From: Panopea generosa
Lineage: Eukaryota; Mollusca; Bivalvia; Adapedonta; Hiatellidae
DNA length: 64,000 bases
Direction of reading: 5' to 3'
Assembly (NCBI GenBank): GCA_029582155.1
Contig: CM055897.1
Span: forward strand, 7,521,161-7,585,160
Part shown: in pieces, positions 1-13,057 of the stretch
Layout: the number at the start of each line of letters is the position of its first letter
Numbering within the stretch: position 1 is the first letter of the stretch
The notes under the pieces: generated by a model
Told to the model about the DNA's origin: nothing
The model's database searches: none
The model's input: the letters and a program-made list of their open reading frames with translations, nothing else
Made by a program: the position numbers and the translations under genes

Positions 1-99
1 CTTTGTATAAATTGTACTATTTGTAACTACATTCGACGCAAAACACGCAACACAACAATATATATGGAGTAACGACTGTTTATTTGAATGAATATTAAG

Positions 100-412
100 T
101 GTTATGTTTATGCCATCGATGGCTAACAGACGATAAGTTAACCTAACCACTCTTTCCTGGAAGGATAACCCGTACTCGAGCACACCCCATCTCCGCAAGT
201 AACTGAAAACTCTCGTACTTGAGTACATCCCATCACCGCAAGTAAATGATAACTGTCCCACTTGTATTACGGTGACAGGCGAATAATAATGAGATGTATA
301 ATGTCGCATATTAATCACCACAGAGACTTTGATCAGGTGAAGATTCGAACAAACGATGCCTGGATTGATAATTAGATGCGCTACAGATTTGAGCTAACGG
401 AGCCAGGCTGAA
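100..412 (-). mobile_element. SINE-A, tRNA-derived, full copy
   Basis: Read on the minus strand it starts with a tRNA-like head carrying an A-box-like block and a B-box-like GTTCGAATCTTC. A body and a tail follow, with the family word GGCTAACAGACGAT (plus strand, about 121). The same layout recurs at 15363-15645, 49103-49340 and 50211-50460, and a tail alone lies at 29412-29535. The tRNA head, body and tail layout is known for SINEs. The family name is local to this annotation. Confidence 0.75.
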
Positions 413-787
413 ATAACGGAGTAAGGTATTACCCGGCGTCGTGTAGTTCGGCGCATTACACAGTGGTTATGTAAACAAAGGGAAATAATGTTTCACTTTA
501 ATACGAAATGTGAAACATTGTTCTAAACGAAAGCTTGTGTCATACCGTTAGTTCTTCCATAGCCGATAAAATGTGATTATATGCACGCGTCAATCTTGTT
601 TTATACCGCCATGTTGGATATTATTTCCTCTGACGACAGGGGGCGCTTGGAGTTGGACGCTTTCTCCCAATTCATTATTTAGAAACGGGCCTATATATTA
701 CAAAAAGCGATATATATATTTTGTTTTCCAGATATATCATCGAAATATTTTCAGAGAAAGAATAATACTGCTCTATTTATGTTCTTT

Positions 788-832
788 TAACCCTTTACAT
801 CATATAGACGCCTTTGGACACCTATAATATAG
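788..832 (+). repeat. MITE-5 5' end fragment
   Basis: The block AACCCTTTACATCATATAGA followed by CGCCTTTGGACACCT matches the left ends of the MITE-5 copies at 1203 and 22651. Only the terminus is present. Confidence 0.5.
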
Positions 833-1202
833 TTTAAACAATATTTTATTCACATAAGTACATATATTTAGCATACATTTAACAATAAAGTCATACGTTT
901 AACGAATTATGTGGAAAGGATACAGAAAAAAGCTTTAGAAGCTTGTGTAAATCTGCTTCCATAACAGTTATTTTACATTTCTTATAAACTTTATCATATT
1001 GTTCCGAAATAATTTCAATTTGGCCAAATGTGCAAAAATTGATTAAAGAAATAATGGTTTATTCAGAATATTTCAAAAACTAATAAAGAGAGTATTGGTT
1101 GAAGAGAAGGAAAGAAAGAAAGAGACTCCACTGATTTTATTTTCTTTATCGGTTCATTCCGATACAGGGGATAGGTATTTTCCAAGTTTATGTTTATCAA
1201 TC

Positions 1203-1414
1203 CAATCCATTCAATATAGATGCCTTTGGACACCTTTTATATAGAAGGCTTTAGAATTATTGGGTGAATTATGTTTATATTTACTGACAGAGTGGAAAAC
1301 AGTGCAGGAAGTGTTCAGATTGCTCCTTACGAGCAATCTGAACTTTTCCTGCACTGTTTTCAAAGGCCTTCTGTGATTTGTGCAGGAAAACGCGTATCTA
1401 TGGATTAAAGGGTT
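1203..1414 (+). mobile_element. MITE-5, inverted-repeat element
   Basis: The left end resembles CCCTTTACTTCATATAG and the right end reads GCGTATCTATGGATTAAAGG, whose reverse complement matches the left end imperfectly. An internal hairpin flanks 1330 (AGATTGCTCCTTACGAGCAATCT). A second full copy lies at 22651-22845. No transposase is encoded, so it is a non-autonomous DNA-element-like repeat. Confidence 0.6.
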
Positions 1415-3787
1415 AAAGCTATATCCGACTGCATTTAAACAGCGACTCGACCTATAACTTTTTTCGCACGTTCTACATATAGTCATCTCAATTTTAGAAT
1501 TAAAATTGAAGAAAACTAATCAATAAAACAAAAAAGGAAGATATATTTTGAAACATTACTTTACTATTTACACATGCTACAAAGCTTTTTATTGACAATT
1601 ACATTTAAAGTATTTTAAATTGCGTCCTAAAGTTAGGTCGACCAAAAAATCGACCTAAAAACGGCGTCGACTCCAGCATGTAATATTCCTTTCTTAGTTC
1701 GACCCAAGCGCTATAACTTGGTTATATACATGTATATATATCAGTATTTACATATTATTGTACAAGTATTACTAAACAAAATTTCATAAAACAGGCACAC
1801 TTTAAGAACGATATAATTACTATAATTAATATGAAGCGTACGGAAACTTTCTGTTTTCGAAAGGTTTTCTATGTTATTCTAGAAATTCGACTTATTGGAC
1901 ATTCCAAAACAAAAGAATAATTGTTTCCTCGTGCATATTACAACAATCACATAAACATTAACTTGAGTTATTTTAATTTTAATTGAAAACGGTTGGACGA
2001 TAAACCGTTCATTAAATATTTCTACTGAAACTGACTTAACTTTGTATAAATTGTACTATTTGTAACTACATTCGACGCAAAACACGCAACACAACAATAT
2101 ATATGGAGTAACGACTGTTTATTTGAATGAATATTAAGTGTTATGTTTATGCCATCGATGGCTAACAGACGATAAGTTAACCTAACCACTCTTTCCTGGA
2201 AGGATAACCCGTACTCGAGCACACCCCATCTCCGCAAGTAACTGAAAACTCTCGTACTTGAGTACATCCAATCACCGCAAGTAAATGATAACTTTCCCAC
2301 TTGTATTACGGTGACAATCTGAACTTTTCCTGCACTGTTTTCAAAGGCTATCTGCGATTTGTGCAGGAAAACGCGTATCTATGGAGTAAAGGGTTAAAGC
2401 TATATCCGACTGCATTTAAACAGCGACTCGACCTATAACTTTTTTCGCACGTTCTACATATAGTCATCTCAATTTTAGAATTAAAATTGAAGAAAACTAA
2501 TCAATAAAACAAAAAAGGAAGATATATTTTGAAACATTACTTTACTATTTACACATGCTACAAAGCTTTTTATTAACAATTACATTTAAAGTATTTTAAA
2601 TTGCATCCTAAAGTTAGGTCGACCAAAAAATCGACCTAAAAACGGCGTCGACTCCAGCATGTAATATTCCTTTCTTAGTTCGACCCAAGCGCTATAACTT
2701 GGTTATATACATGTATATATATCAGTATTTACATATTATTGTACAAGTATTACTAAACAAAATTTCATAAAACAGGCACACTTTAAGAACGATATAATTA
2801 CTATAATTAATATGAAGCGTACGGAAACTTTCTGTTTTCGAAAGGTTTTCTATGTTATTCTAGAAATTCGACTTATTGGACATTCCAAAACAAAAGAATA
2901 ATTATTTCCTCGTGCATATTACAACAATCACATAAACATTAACTGGAGTTATTTTAATTTTAATTGAAAACGGTTGGACGGTAAACCGTTCATTAAATAT
3001 TTCTACTGAAACTGACTTAACTTTGTATAAATTGTACTATTTGTAACTACATTCGACGCAAAACACACAACACAACAATATATATGGAGTAACGACTGTT
3101 TATTTGAATGAATATTAAGTGTTATGTTTATGCCATCGATGGCTAACAGACGATTAGTTAACCTAACTACTCTTTCCTGGAAGGATAACCCGTACTCGAG
3201 CACACCCCATCTCCGCAAGTAACTGAAAACTCTCGTACTTGAGTACATCCCATCACCGCAAGTAAATGATAACTTTCCCACTTGTATTACGGTGACAATC
3301 TGAACTTTTCCTGCACTGTTTTCAAAGGCCTTCTGCGATTTGTGCAGGAAAACGCGTATCTATGGAGTAAAGGGTTAAAGCTATATCCGACTGCATTTAA
3401 ACAGCGACTCGACCTATAACTTTTTTCGCACGTTCTACATATAGTCATCTCAATTTTAGAATTAAAATTGAAGAAAACTAATCAATAAAACAAAAAAGGA
3501 AGATATATTTTGAAACATTACTTTACTATTTACACATGCTACAAAGCTTGTTATTGACAATTACATTTAAAGTATTTTAAATTGCATCCTAAAGTTAGGT
3601 CGACCAAAAAATCGACTTAAAAACGGCGTCGACTCGAGCATGTAATATTACTTTCTTAGTTCGACCCAAGCGCTAAAACTTGGTTATATACATGTATATA
3701 TATATCAGTATTTACATATTATTGTACAAGTATTACTAAACAAAATTTCATAAAACAGGCACACTTTAAGAACGATATAATTGCTAT

Positions 3788-5247
3788 GATATTTTTGAAC
3801 ATGCGAAAAAAAAATCAAAATATCCATATCCATGGATTGTTTATACAACAGCGGTAAACACTAATTAAAATAATTTGTAATTTACACGTTTTTACCATAA
3901 GTTTGTATGATCCCAAACGTAGGTAATACTATACCTATCATTAACTAAAGTTGTGGTCCTTTCAAACAAAACATAATTTCGTATTATGTTGTTCACTTTC
4001 CATATACGCTGAACACAATTTCTAACCGGTCACCAGTTTTGCCAGTTCAAACTTTCCATGCAGTAACTGACCAATCAACGTTCTTACATGCGGCTTTCCC
4101 AACTTTGTTATTTAACGGACCGTTTTACAATATTAAATTAAATCATAAAAAATTGATCGATTAATGTCACTCTAATAGCCACAGCGCCTTTAAAGACGAT
4201 TGCTATAGTTTGTGTCACATTTTTCCTATTGGTAGAATTTGATGAAAGTTTCCAGTTGTTAAGTTTAACGTATGTTCATGCAATATCAGAAAAAACACAT
4301 GTTACCATACATATTTTTTTGGTAACCTCCTCAAAAATATACACGTTCTTGAAAATTAGTGAAATAATGTAGATTTAACAAGCAATGCCAATAAAATACC
4401 TCAAATTGTTTACATCTAGTATTTGATTAAAACTATTGCATACATGCATGTATATAATTCATTTTCATGGAAATAGTAATTATAAGCTTGAATTTAACTG
4501 TTTAGGGTTTTTAAAAACAAAATCATTTCGGCAGAGTTTCAATTGTTTAACAATTTTGTAAAAAAAAATATAGCATATCTTATTTTAATATTTTGATATA
4601 ATGTATGAATAAATTTTGCTTAAAACCTAAAAAAACACTCTCTGATACATTTTCTAACGACTATTAAAAAAAAAAATACATGACCGCGAAATTGAGAAAA
4701 AATAGTTCTAAGTGTATGCCATAGTTAGTAGGCAGTTGCAAAATTGACGTTTTTATACTAAATGAGCATATTTGTAAAAACTACTAAAAATTCTATTATA
4801 TGTCATATTCAGGTAAAAATTGCTACAAACAATTATTTTATACCAGTATGCATATTTCATATATTGAACACAAAATAAGAGACCAATTCTAAGCGTATCC
4901 GTAAATGATCGTGCCATCCGAAATAGGATAAGTTGTAGTAAAGTAGTATGTCGTGACTCTGGCAGTTCTCGACAAAATTGCTTCCCTTTGTACGAGTTGG
5001 TACACATGAAAAACTATAGCAATCGTTCTTCAGTTAATATAATACATCATATGACCCATTCCTGCAGCAACGACAGAATATTGGTCAACTGGAGCGTGAC
5101 GTTATTCAAACATAGACGAATATTGCCCAGTTACATCTCCAGCGATGGATTTTGTCCTTGGGTGTGAGATATCGCGATTTTGTTGCCACAGAAGTAGGTG
5201 GTGAACATACGAGGTATGATAGATGTGAAATGTAAGTTTCCATTGGC
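3788..5247. other. AT-rich DNA 3' of the EGF receptor gene
   Basis: No supported gene is seen here. Nucleotides 4040-4135 match, in reverse, part of the interspersed repeat found at 21773 and 63222 (shared words such as AACTGACCAATCAACGTTC). The rest is AT-rich with homopolymer runs and probably holds the 3' UTR of the receptor gene. I could not fix a poly(A) site. Confidence 0.5.
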
Positions 5248-5321
5248 TTAATACATAACTGAGCTGTACTGCCCGTCAGCTGTTCCATGTTCACGACACA
5301 AGGACTCGTATCTTGAAATAC
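5248..5321 (-). CDS. EGF receptor last coding exon
   Basis: The acceptor ATTTACATTTCAG opens at the +2 position that completes the Gly codon left by the 8043 exon. The frame reads ISRYESLCREHGTADGQYSS followed by VMY and TAA. It adds RYESL and QYSSVMY, extending the tyrosine pattern of the previous exon. A longer frame of about 78 codons also opens from this acceptor in phase 0, but the phase-1 reading is the one that matches the upstream exon. Confidence 0.5.
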
Positions 5322-8300
5322 CTGAAATGTAAATGTAATTCTTGTAAATGAGATTATACTCATACATTGTATGTTCCTCAAATACCGTTTTTATTTGCAA
5401 GCTGCAAATTCGTCCAGTACACGGATTCAGTGTTGTCAGTATATCCAGGGGGTACTCACCAACCATTGGTCAGAATATTCTTAGACTTTGGCTCAAGAAT
5501 GATTTAAAACAAACAAAAAACAAAAATTAGAGACCATTTTTAGACCAAAATCGGCAAGCATGTAGGGACACCAAATACATAGCCAAATAAACTCTCGCAC
5601 TAACTCTATCTGTCTGGTAAAATAGATATCGGAGGTTAAAATTTGGATTTCAAGCTCAATTGTAAGAATATTCTCAAGAATAGTTGGTGAATCCGTTCCC
5701 TAGTCATTACTGTAGCTCGCTTAGCCGATGTCAAAGAACACACTTGTGCGAGTGGTTATTCAATTTTTTTAAGTACATTTATACTAAACATAAGTCAAAC
5801 CCCGTTTCTTCAGGATTTCTTCAATGTGCTATATGGACGACGTCCCGTATCTCCTACTGAAGTGTTTCAATCCCGTGACAAACATGGTCATTGATATTTG
5901 CATCTCGTGCGATAAGGTAGTCTGATATATTCACAAGGTCCTCTGCAGCCGAGTGGTCCAAGGTGTGGTTTCAAGATCACTTACCTCTCACCGCTAACGC
6001 CGTAGGTTCGAGAGATGCTCGCTCATAAAGCTTAATGTGAGAAAGTTTGCCAGTTACTTGCGGAAGGATTGTGATTCTACTCAGATTCGTTCCGAGGTAT
6101 TCCTCCACCGATAAACCTTGATATGCCATATACAACCTGAAATGTGTTGTTGTTGTTGTCACTATCATGAGTGATACAATTAACTGCGTCGCGTTAGTAT
6201 TGTAATAATTCATATAAACATTAATTGGCATAAACATAATTAATCAAATATATTCTTCTTTTTTTCTTTTCAAAATTAGCATATGTGTGCTATCAAAACA
6301 AACTGTAAAAAAACAAAACATGTTTTGTTTAAACTGACGTTATGGTATGGTTGTCTTTATTCTATATAAAATATTTTGATATTTTTCTACGTAACGAAAA
6401 GTTTATTATGCATAAAAACAATAGGAACTGTATGTGATCTGTATTATCATATACGGTGTTAGACTCAACCTCCTTTCCCCGACTGTCGATGAGATAAAAG
6501 GGGACTCATGCGAAATAGAGAAAGGGAATTTGTATCCATTACCAGAAACATATGTTAGTTATCATTAAAACTATAGAGAATGGTTTATATATTGTGTGTT
6601 GCCCGGACAAAGACCCCTTCGACAAAAGCCCCTTGGTTAAAAAAATGTACACATGGACAAAAGCCCCTTGGTACAGTTATGAAGGTGGACAAAAGCCCCT
6701 TGGTAGGTTTTAGGATGGTGATTGCGTAGCCAATGTAGAAATTGAAGTATAAACAAGGAGATAACTTAAATCAACAATATAATGCATGCACTTCCAAATA
6801 GACCTAGTTGCATTAATACTGACTAGATCTATAACTTTTTTTTTATAATTATTTAAAAATAACAATTACTGTAAAATCATTAATTTTCGTAGGTGTTTAT
6901 GTTCGTTGTTTACATAGCATATTTTTTCTGTTAAAAAATAGTTATTTGAAACGATGCTGATAAAAATAAACGTCACGCTGACGTAAAATGGGTCGTCTTC
7001 TATTGTAATTGACACATTTTTGTAGGAAATGGCCTATTTATAGCGCTTTCCACAGTGATGAAAAAGTAACACACGACCTCTGATATTGACACGTATGAAA
7101 CGTGTCCTGTCATGAAACGGATGGAATATGAATACAGTTACCGTATTTTAACTTAATCAGTGCACTAAATTAAAGACTTCAATTTCAAATTAAACTTTCA
7201 ATAGACCTTACAGCTAAATGCGCATACTAAATAGAAACTATCTGGTAACATAGAGCAAATTGAATTTGCTTAATGCTGAATACAATGTGTCCGTGTTCTT
7301 GTAATAAAGAAGAAAATGAGAGGTCCTACATCTCTGACCAGTTGTATAAGATTCTATTCCATATTAAACAATGTTGGCGTAACATGAACGATGCCTCAAA
7401 CGTCTGTACAAATTTTATCACAGATTTTGTAACTATAAATTTAACGTTTAAGTTTGGTCAGAATCAAATCAGAAATACTGTGCTATAATTCACACAAAGT
7501 CAAATAAAGTAAGTCATAACTGTGTCAAAAATCGTAAATCAAAATTAAGAATTCGATATGGCCCGTTCCAGAACTTAGTAATGAATATGGCCCGTTCAAG
7601 AACTCGGTAGTGAATATTGCCCGCTCAAGAACTCGGTAATGGATATGGCCCGTTCAAGAACTCTGTAATGAATATTGCCCGCTCAAGAACTCGGTAATGG
7701 ATATGGCCAGTTCAAGAACTCGGTAATGGATATGGCCCGTTCAAGAACTCAGTAATGGATATGACCCGTTTAAGAACTCAGTAATGAATATTGCCCGTTC
7801 AAGAACTCAGTACTGAATATGGCCCGTTCAAGAACTCAGTAATTAATATGGCCCGTTCAAGAACTCAGTAATGAAAATGGCCTGTTCAATAACTCAATTT
7901 TGGATATGGCCCATTCAAGAACTCAGTAATGAATATGGCCCGTTCAAGAACTTGGTTATGGATATGGCCCGTTCAAGAACTCAGTAATAGATCATGTATT
8001 AATGAACTCAACACGATGTTCAACACCTATATAATTATTTACCGGCGACATTGGTGTATAAGGCACCCTGTGCGTGGTCTGTATTTCTGCCAGCCTGCCC
8101 ATCGTTGGCCGAGCTCTCGCCTACAAAATCTACCTGCTCGTACTCCGATGGTTCCACGTGGTCTTGTATAGTCCCTTCATTCAATGGTTTGGCTGTAAAA
8201 TATGGTGTGAAGGAATTGGAATCCATTTAATAGATGAATGCTTATTCTTCAAAAAAATATGTAATTGGAATAATCTATTGAGCTTAATAAATTGGTTCTA

Positions 8301-11300
8301 TGTTTCTAGCAAATAAAAAATCAGTTGCTTGTAATGTGTCTTAGATAGTGCTACGCATGAGGATCAAAAACACATGACAAATATTAAATCAAATGAATAG
8401 AATGACGTAATTCATGGTTCTCTATAGTTCTTACAAATAAAAATATCGTTGCTTGTAATGTTTTAGATATTGCTACGCAAGAGGACCAAAAACACATGAC
8501 AAATATTAAATAAAATGTATATAATGATGTAATTCATGGTTCTCTGAGCAACATAACTCGAGGAGTCGTATTCACCAACCATTATTGAGAATATTCTTAA
8601 ACTTAAACTTGAAATTCCAAATTTCAACCTTAGATATCTAGTTTCCCATGCTAGATTAAATAATTGCGAGAGGCTTTTTGACTATACATTAGGTGTCTCT
8701 ACAAGCTTACAAATTATGGCCTGAAAATGGTCTCTCATTCTTGAGTTCAACCCTAATAATATTCTTATATAATAATGTGTGAATTCCATCCCAGGAGTAT
8801 AAATTCTTCATAATTCAAAATTCATTTTTAGGCGACATATGTTAAAAAAACCCATCATAATGGATATTTTGATAGACCTTTTGTGAAAAACATATTGACG
8901 TACACGATGTCATTCGGTTACCGATTAAGAAAACACTATTATAGTTCAGTTAAAAAAACATTATCTACTTCTTTATTTTAATACGTAAATTAATACTTAT
9001 ATATATGAACAAACAGAGGCAGAAGACAACTGTTTTCAGACAGTTTAAAAACACAAACACACCTTATCCATAACAATCTTTACTCCTGGTATGAATGATA
9101 AGAAATACAAAATCCAGAGTTCAGAATTAAAATTCCTATACCACCAGTGGAAATGAGTGCGGTGTCCCGTTTGGGCCGTCGCGGCATATTTAGAAACAAC
9201 GAAACGATGATGAAAAGTCGAAACAATGATGGTGAAAAATCGAAACTAGATTTCGACTTTTCACCACCGTAGTTTCGATTTTTCGACTTTTCACTAACGT
9301 AGTTTCGAATAAGGTGCTGTGATAAGGTGCTGTGATAAAATACTGTGAAAAGGTACTGTGATAAGGTATTGAAAGTTTTTGATACATTTATAATGACACT
9401 ATTAGTGTTTATAGATTTTAATTATAATTATCTGTTTTTCATAAATTATGTAAACACATATATATATATATACACAGAATATATACAGTACGACATGTGT
9501 GCTGAATAAAACTAACTAAACAAAACAGCAGTGGATCTCTCTTACCAACACGTCTTTCCTGAACTGTGCTCGAGTTCCTTTTTCTGTGAATTATGATTAC
9601 AATAATTTAAAATCTGATGAAACTACTTCCAAACTTGGTTAGTTTTATAAAATGTAATGTAATATACCACACTATATGATAAAAGCGGGGGCGGAAGTGT
9701 AATGGATAAAATGTTGGCCGCTCACGCCAGAGGTTGCGGGTTCGATCCCCGGTCGATCCAATGTCTCTCATAAAACAACTCAGTACTGGTTGTACCCAGG
9801 AAGCAGATTCGAGAGCGGTTCATATAAGCTCTGAGCTTTCATCGCAATCGAGCTAAGAAAGATAAGTATACACTATAAACAACACTATATATGTGTTATA
9901 TATTTACAATCTCATGGTGATCTGTATCTATATTGTTATCAAATAAATACCATAATCATGCATGTATTAATAGATGTCATTGTTATTATAGACAAATCTA
10001 ATTTATATTCATATTAAATTTATTTATAAAAAATATTATGAAACAGTAAATGTATAAAGAACAAATTATTATATAGTGAATTATTAACTTGTACAAATGT
10101 GTAAAGGTTTAGCTTTTAGTTAAATTGTACAACAAATATCTAATTATCCATTTTCTAGATAGTTTGTGTAGTATATCTGCCATTTCGTCAAAATAAACAT
10201 TTGCATTATTGATTTTCAAAATATATATCCGCCAGCCATTAAAGCCCAAACTGCCATATAAAAACCGTAAGATTGCTCTGGGGCAGGTTTGCTATAATTC
10301 AGTACATGAGTCAAATCAGATAACCTTTTTTTCAAATTTTTACAGTCATCAATGCATTGTTTTTGATATAATGTTGCATACTACTAGATTATTGCTGATA
10401 CATTTAATTGGCAAAACAATCAAGTCTAAAAGTCTAAAAGAAGTTTGTTAAATGTAGTTAATTCCAACTGCCAAAGAAATGAAATTCGAAAGAGATGCAC
10501 TCTAAACACATGTATCTGTGTAAATTCACCATCAGCAGATAGCCTAGTGTAGCGTTGTAATTTGATAGTCTCCTCTTACAAATATTTACTACCCTGGCAG
10601 TGAATGTTGGGGCTTTAAGTATTTTCGAATATTTTAGAATATTTCAGACATACCTAATCAGTTTAAACACTACCTGGATTACTACCACTACCACTAGCAT
10701 GCCAATGGCCCCTCCCACACCAGCATATATACTCGAGTGACCGCCGCTGTCTGAAACATATATGGTATTTCTGTTAGTAATTTAATTGTTTGATTTTCAA
10801 CCTGACGATATGTGGCTGTTTTCAGACTAATGGTGCTATACATTACATGTGCAAGTTTTAAAATATATGTTTCCAATGTACATTATATTTGTGTTATATT
10901 TAGAGCTTAAAATGCAAAATGGACCGAAGGATTCATTGGTAAATATGTACATTTTCAATTAATACCAAGAGTTATAAAAAATTGTCCGTCATGTTATTTG
11001 TAATAAAAGTTGCCATTGCACTCATTATAACATGAGTCTACAACAACAATCTCACGCTCGTGTATGTTCATGCTTTGGTTTTTTAAATTGTTTTTATTGA
11101 TTTTGCTTTCCGTTTGTTTATTGCATGTGTTTTGTTCGTGTGCGGGCGTGCGGGCGTGTGTATGTTTGTTTGGCTGTGTGGGTATGCCTTTTTTTAAATC
11201 CAATTACTTCAAGATGGGTGAATGAATTAAGTAAATACAATGTTCATTGTTTGCACACTTAAATAAAAATAACAATAGAAATTAAAAAATGATTTTGCGA

Positions 11301-12884
11301 TGCATGAGTGACCTTTGAGGCTTAGTCAAAACTTATTTCCAATAACTGAAATGAAAATATAAATATATTTGTGTTATATATACACACAATGTAGCAATTA
11401 CTAAGCTCTTTAATATCTCCAGCATTTGTTATTTCAAATAAAACGTATTAAGAGATTTCCCAATAAACCCAGGGTAACCACTTGAACACACTGGGTAGGC
11501 GCGCATAAACGTATTAAGAGATTTCACAATAAACCCAGGGTAACCACTTGAACACACTGGGTAGGGGCGCATAAACGTATTAAGAGATTTCCCAATGAAC
11601 CCAGGGTAACCACTTGAACACACTGGGTAGGGGCGCATAAACGTATTAAGAGATTTCCCAATGAACCCAGGGTAACCACTTGAACACACTGGGTAGGGGC
11701 GCATAATCGTATGATATGGTATTATAGTTGTTTCTTTTTGAATAAAATAGTATAAATGTACATACTTTTATACTAAGATTCACGCATTAAATTGAGTGTT
11801 TGTCATAAATATAGTTGTATTAATACATTTTAAATGTTTGATATTATATTGTAATGTTTTAATTGTTGTTGCAGAAGGCCATATTGAAGATATGACGTGT
11901 ATCTTGAATCGTATAATGCCATAATGTGTTACCTTCTATAAATAAATATGTTATTATTATTTTCGTTATTATTATTGTTATTAATTATTACTATTATTAT
12001 CATTGTTATCAGATTTTTAATATTATTATTTTAATTGTTACTATTATTACTTTTAATTGTCATTATTAATATCATTATTATAAATTATTATTATTATTAT
12101 TATTATTATAATTATAACTATTATTAATATTATTATAAACTATCATTAATTATTATTACCATCATTATTATTTTATCATCATAATATTCATAGTTATAAA
12201 TTAGTTTTATTTTTATTTATTAATATCATTATTATTATTATCTTTTTAATAATTATTATTATTATTATTATAACTTTTAATTATTATTATTATTATTTTT
12301 ATTATTATAATTATAAACTATTATTAATTATTATTATCAATATTTTTATTAGTTATATTACAATAATAATTATAATTATTAATTATTTTTATTTGTTTTG
12401 ATTATTATTAGTATCATTATTATTATTATTATTATAATTATAATTTTTATTAATTATTTTCATCAATTTTATTTTTTTATCAAAATAATAATCATAGTTA
12501 TTTATTATTTTATTTTTATTAATTATTATCATTATTATTATTATTATTATTAATATTATTATGATACAATTATAATCATTTATTTATTATTATTATTATT
12601 TTAAACTATTATTAATTATTATTATCATCATTATTATTTTTATAAGCATTATTCTTATTCTTCTTACTATTTTTAATTATTATTATTACTTTTAATTATT
12701 ATTATTATTACTTTTAATTATTATAATTATTATTATCATTATAAACTATTATTGATTATTATCATCAATATTATTATTTTTAGTATAATAATAATCAGAG
12801 TTATTAATTATTTTTATCTTTATTTATTATTATTATTATTACTATTAATTATTATTATAATTATAATTATTACTTTTAATTATA

Positions 12885-12959
<75 letters not shown>

Positions 12960-13025
12960 ATAAACTATTATTGATTATTATCATCAATATTATTATTTTT
13001 AATACAATAATAATCAGAGTTATTA

Positions 13026-13057
<32 letters not shown>

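Larger units (their letters stand above)
1..3787. repeat. Composite tandem array, 981-bp unit
   Basis: The sequence beginning CTTTGTATAAATTGTACTAT occurs at 1, 2040 and 3021, and the last two copies are exactly 981 bp apart and nearly identical. Full units run about 1333-2316 and 2317-3297, with a partial third to 3787. Each unit holds a truncated SINE-A tail (for example 2040-2316) joined directly to the 3' end of a MITE-5 element (2317-2398), followed by about 640 bp of unassigned sequence. At the left edge the same tail sits in an intact SINE-A (1-412), and the same MITE end sits in an intact MITE-5 (1203-1414). Those look like the founder elements. No gene is visible here. Confidence 0.9.

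Noticed and set aside
9063-9085. Counting the 23-nt candidate as a constitutive coding exon
   Set aside because: It introduces an in-frame stop before the tail exons. It is kept only as a question in the findings.
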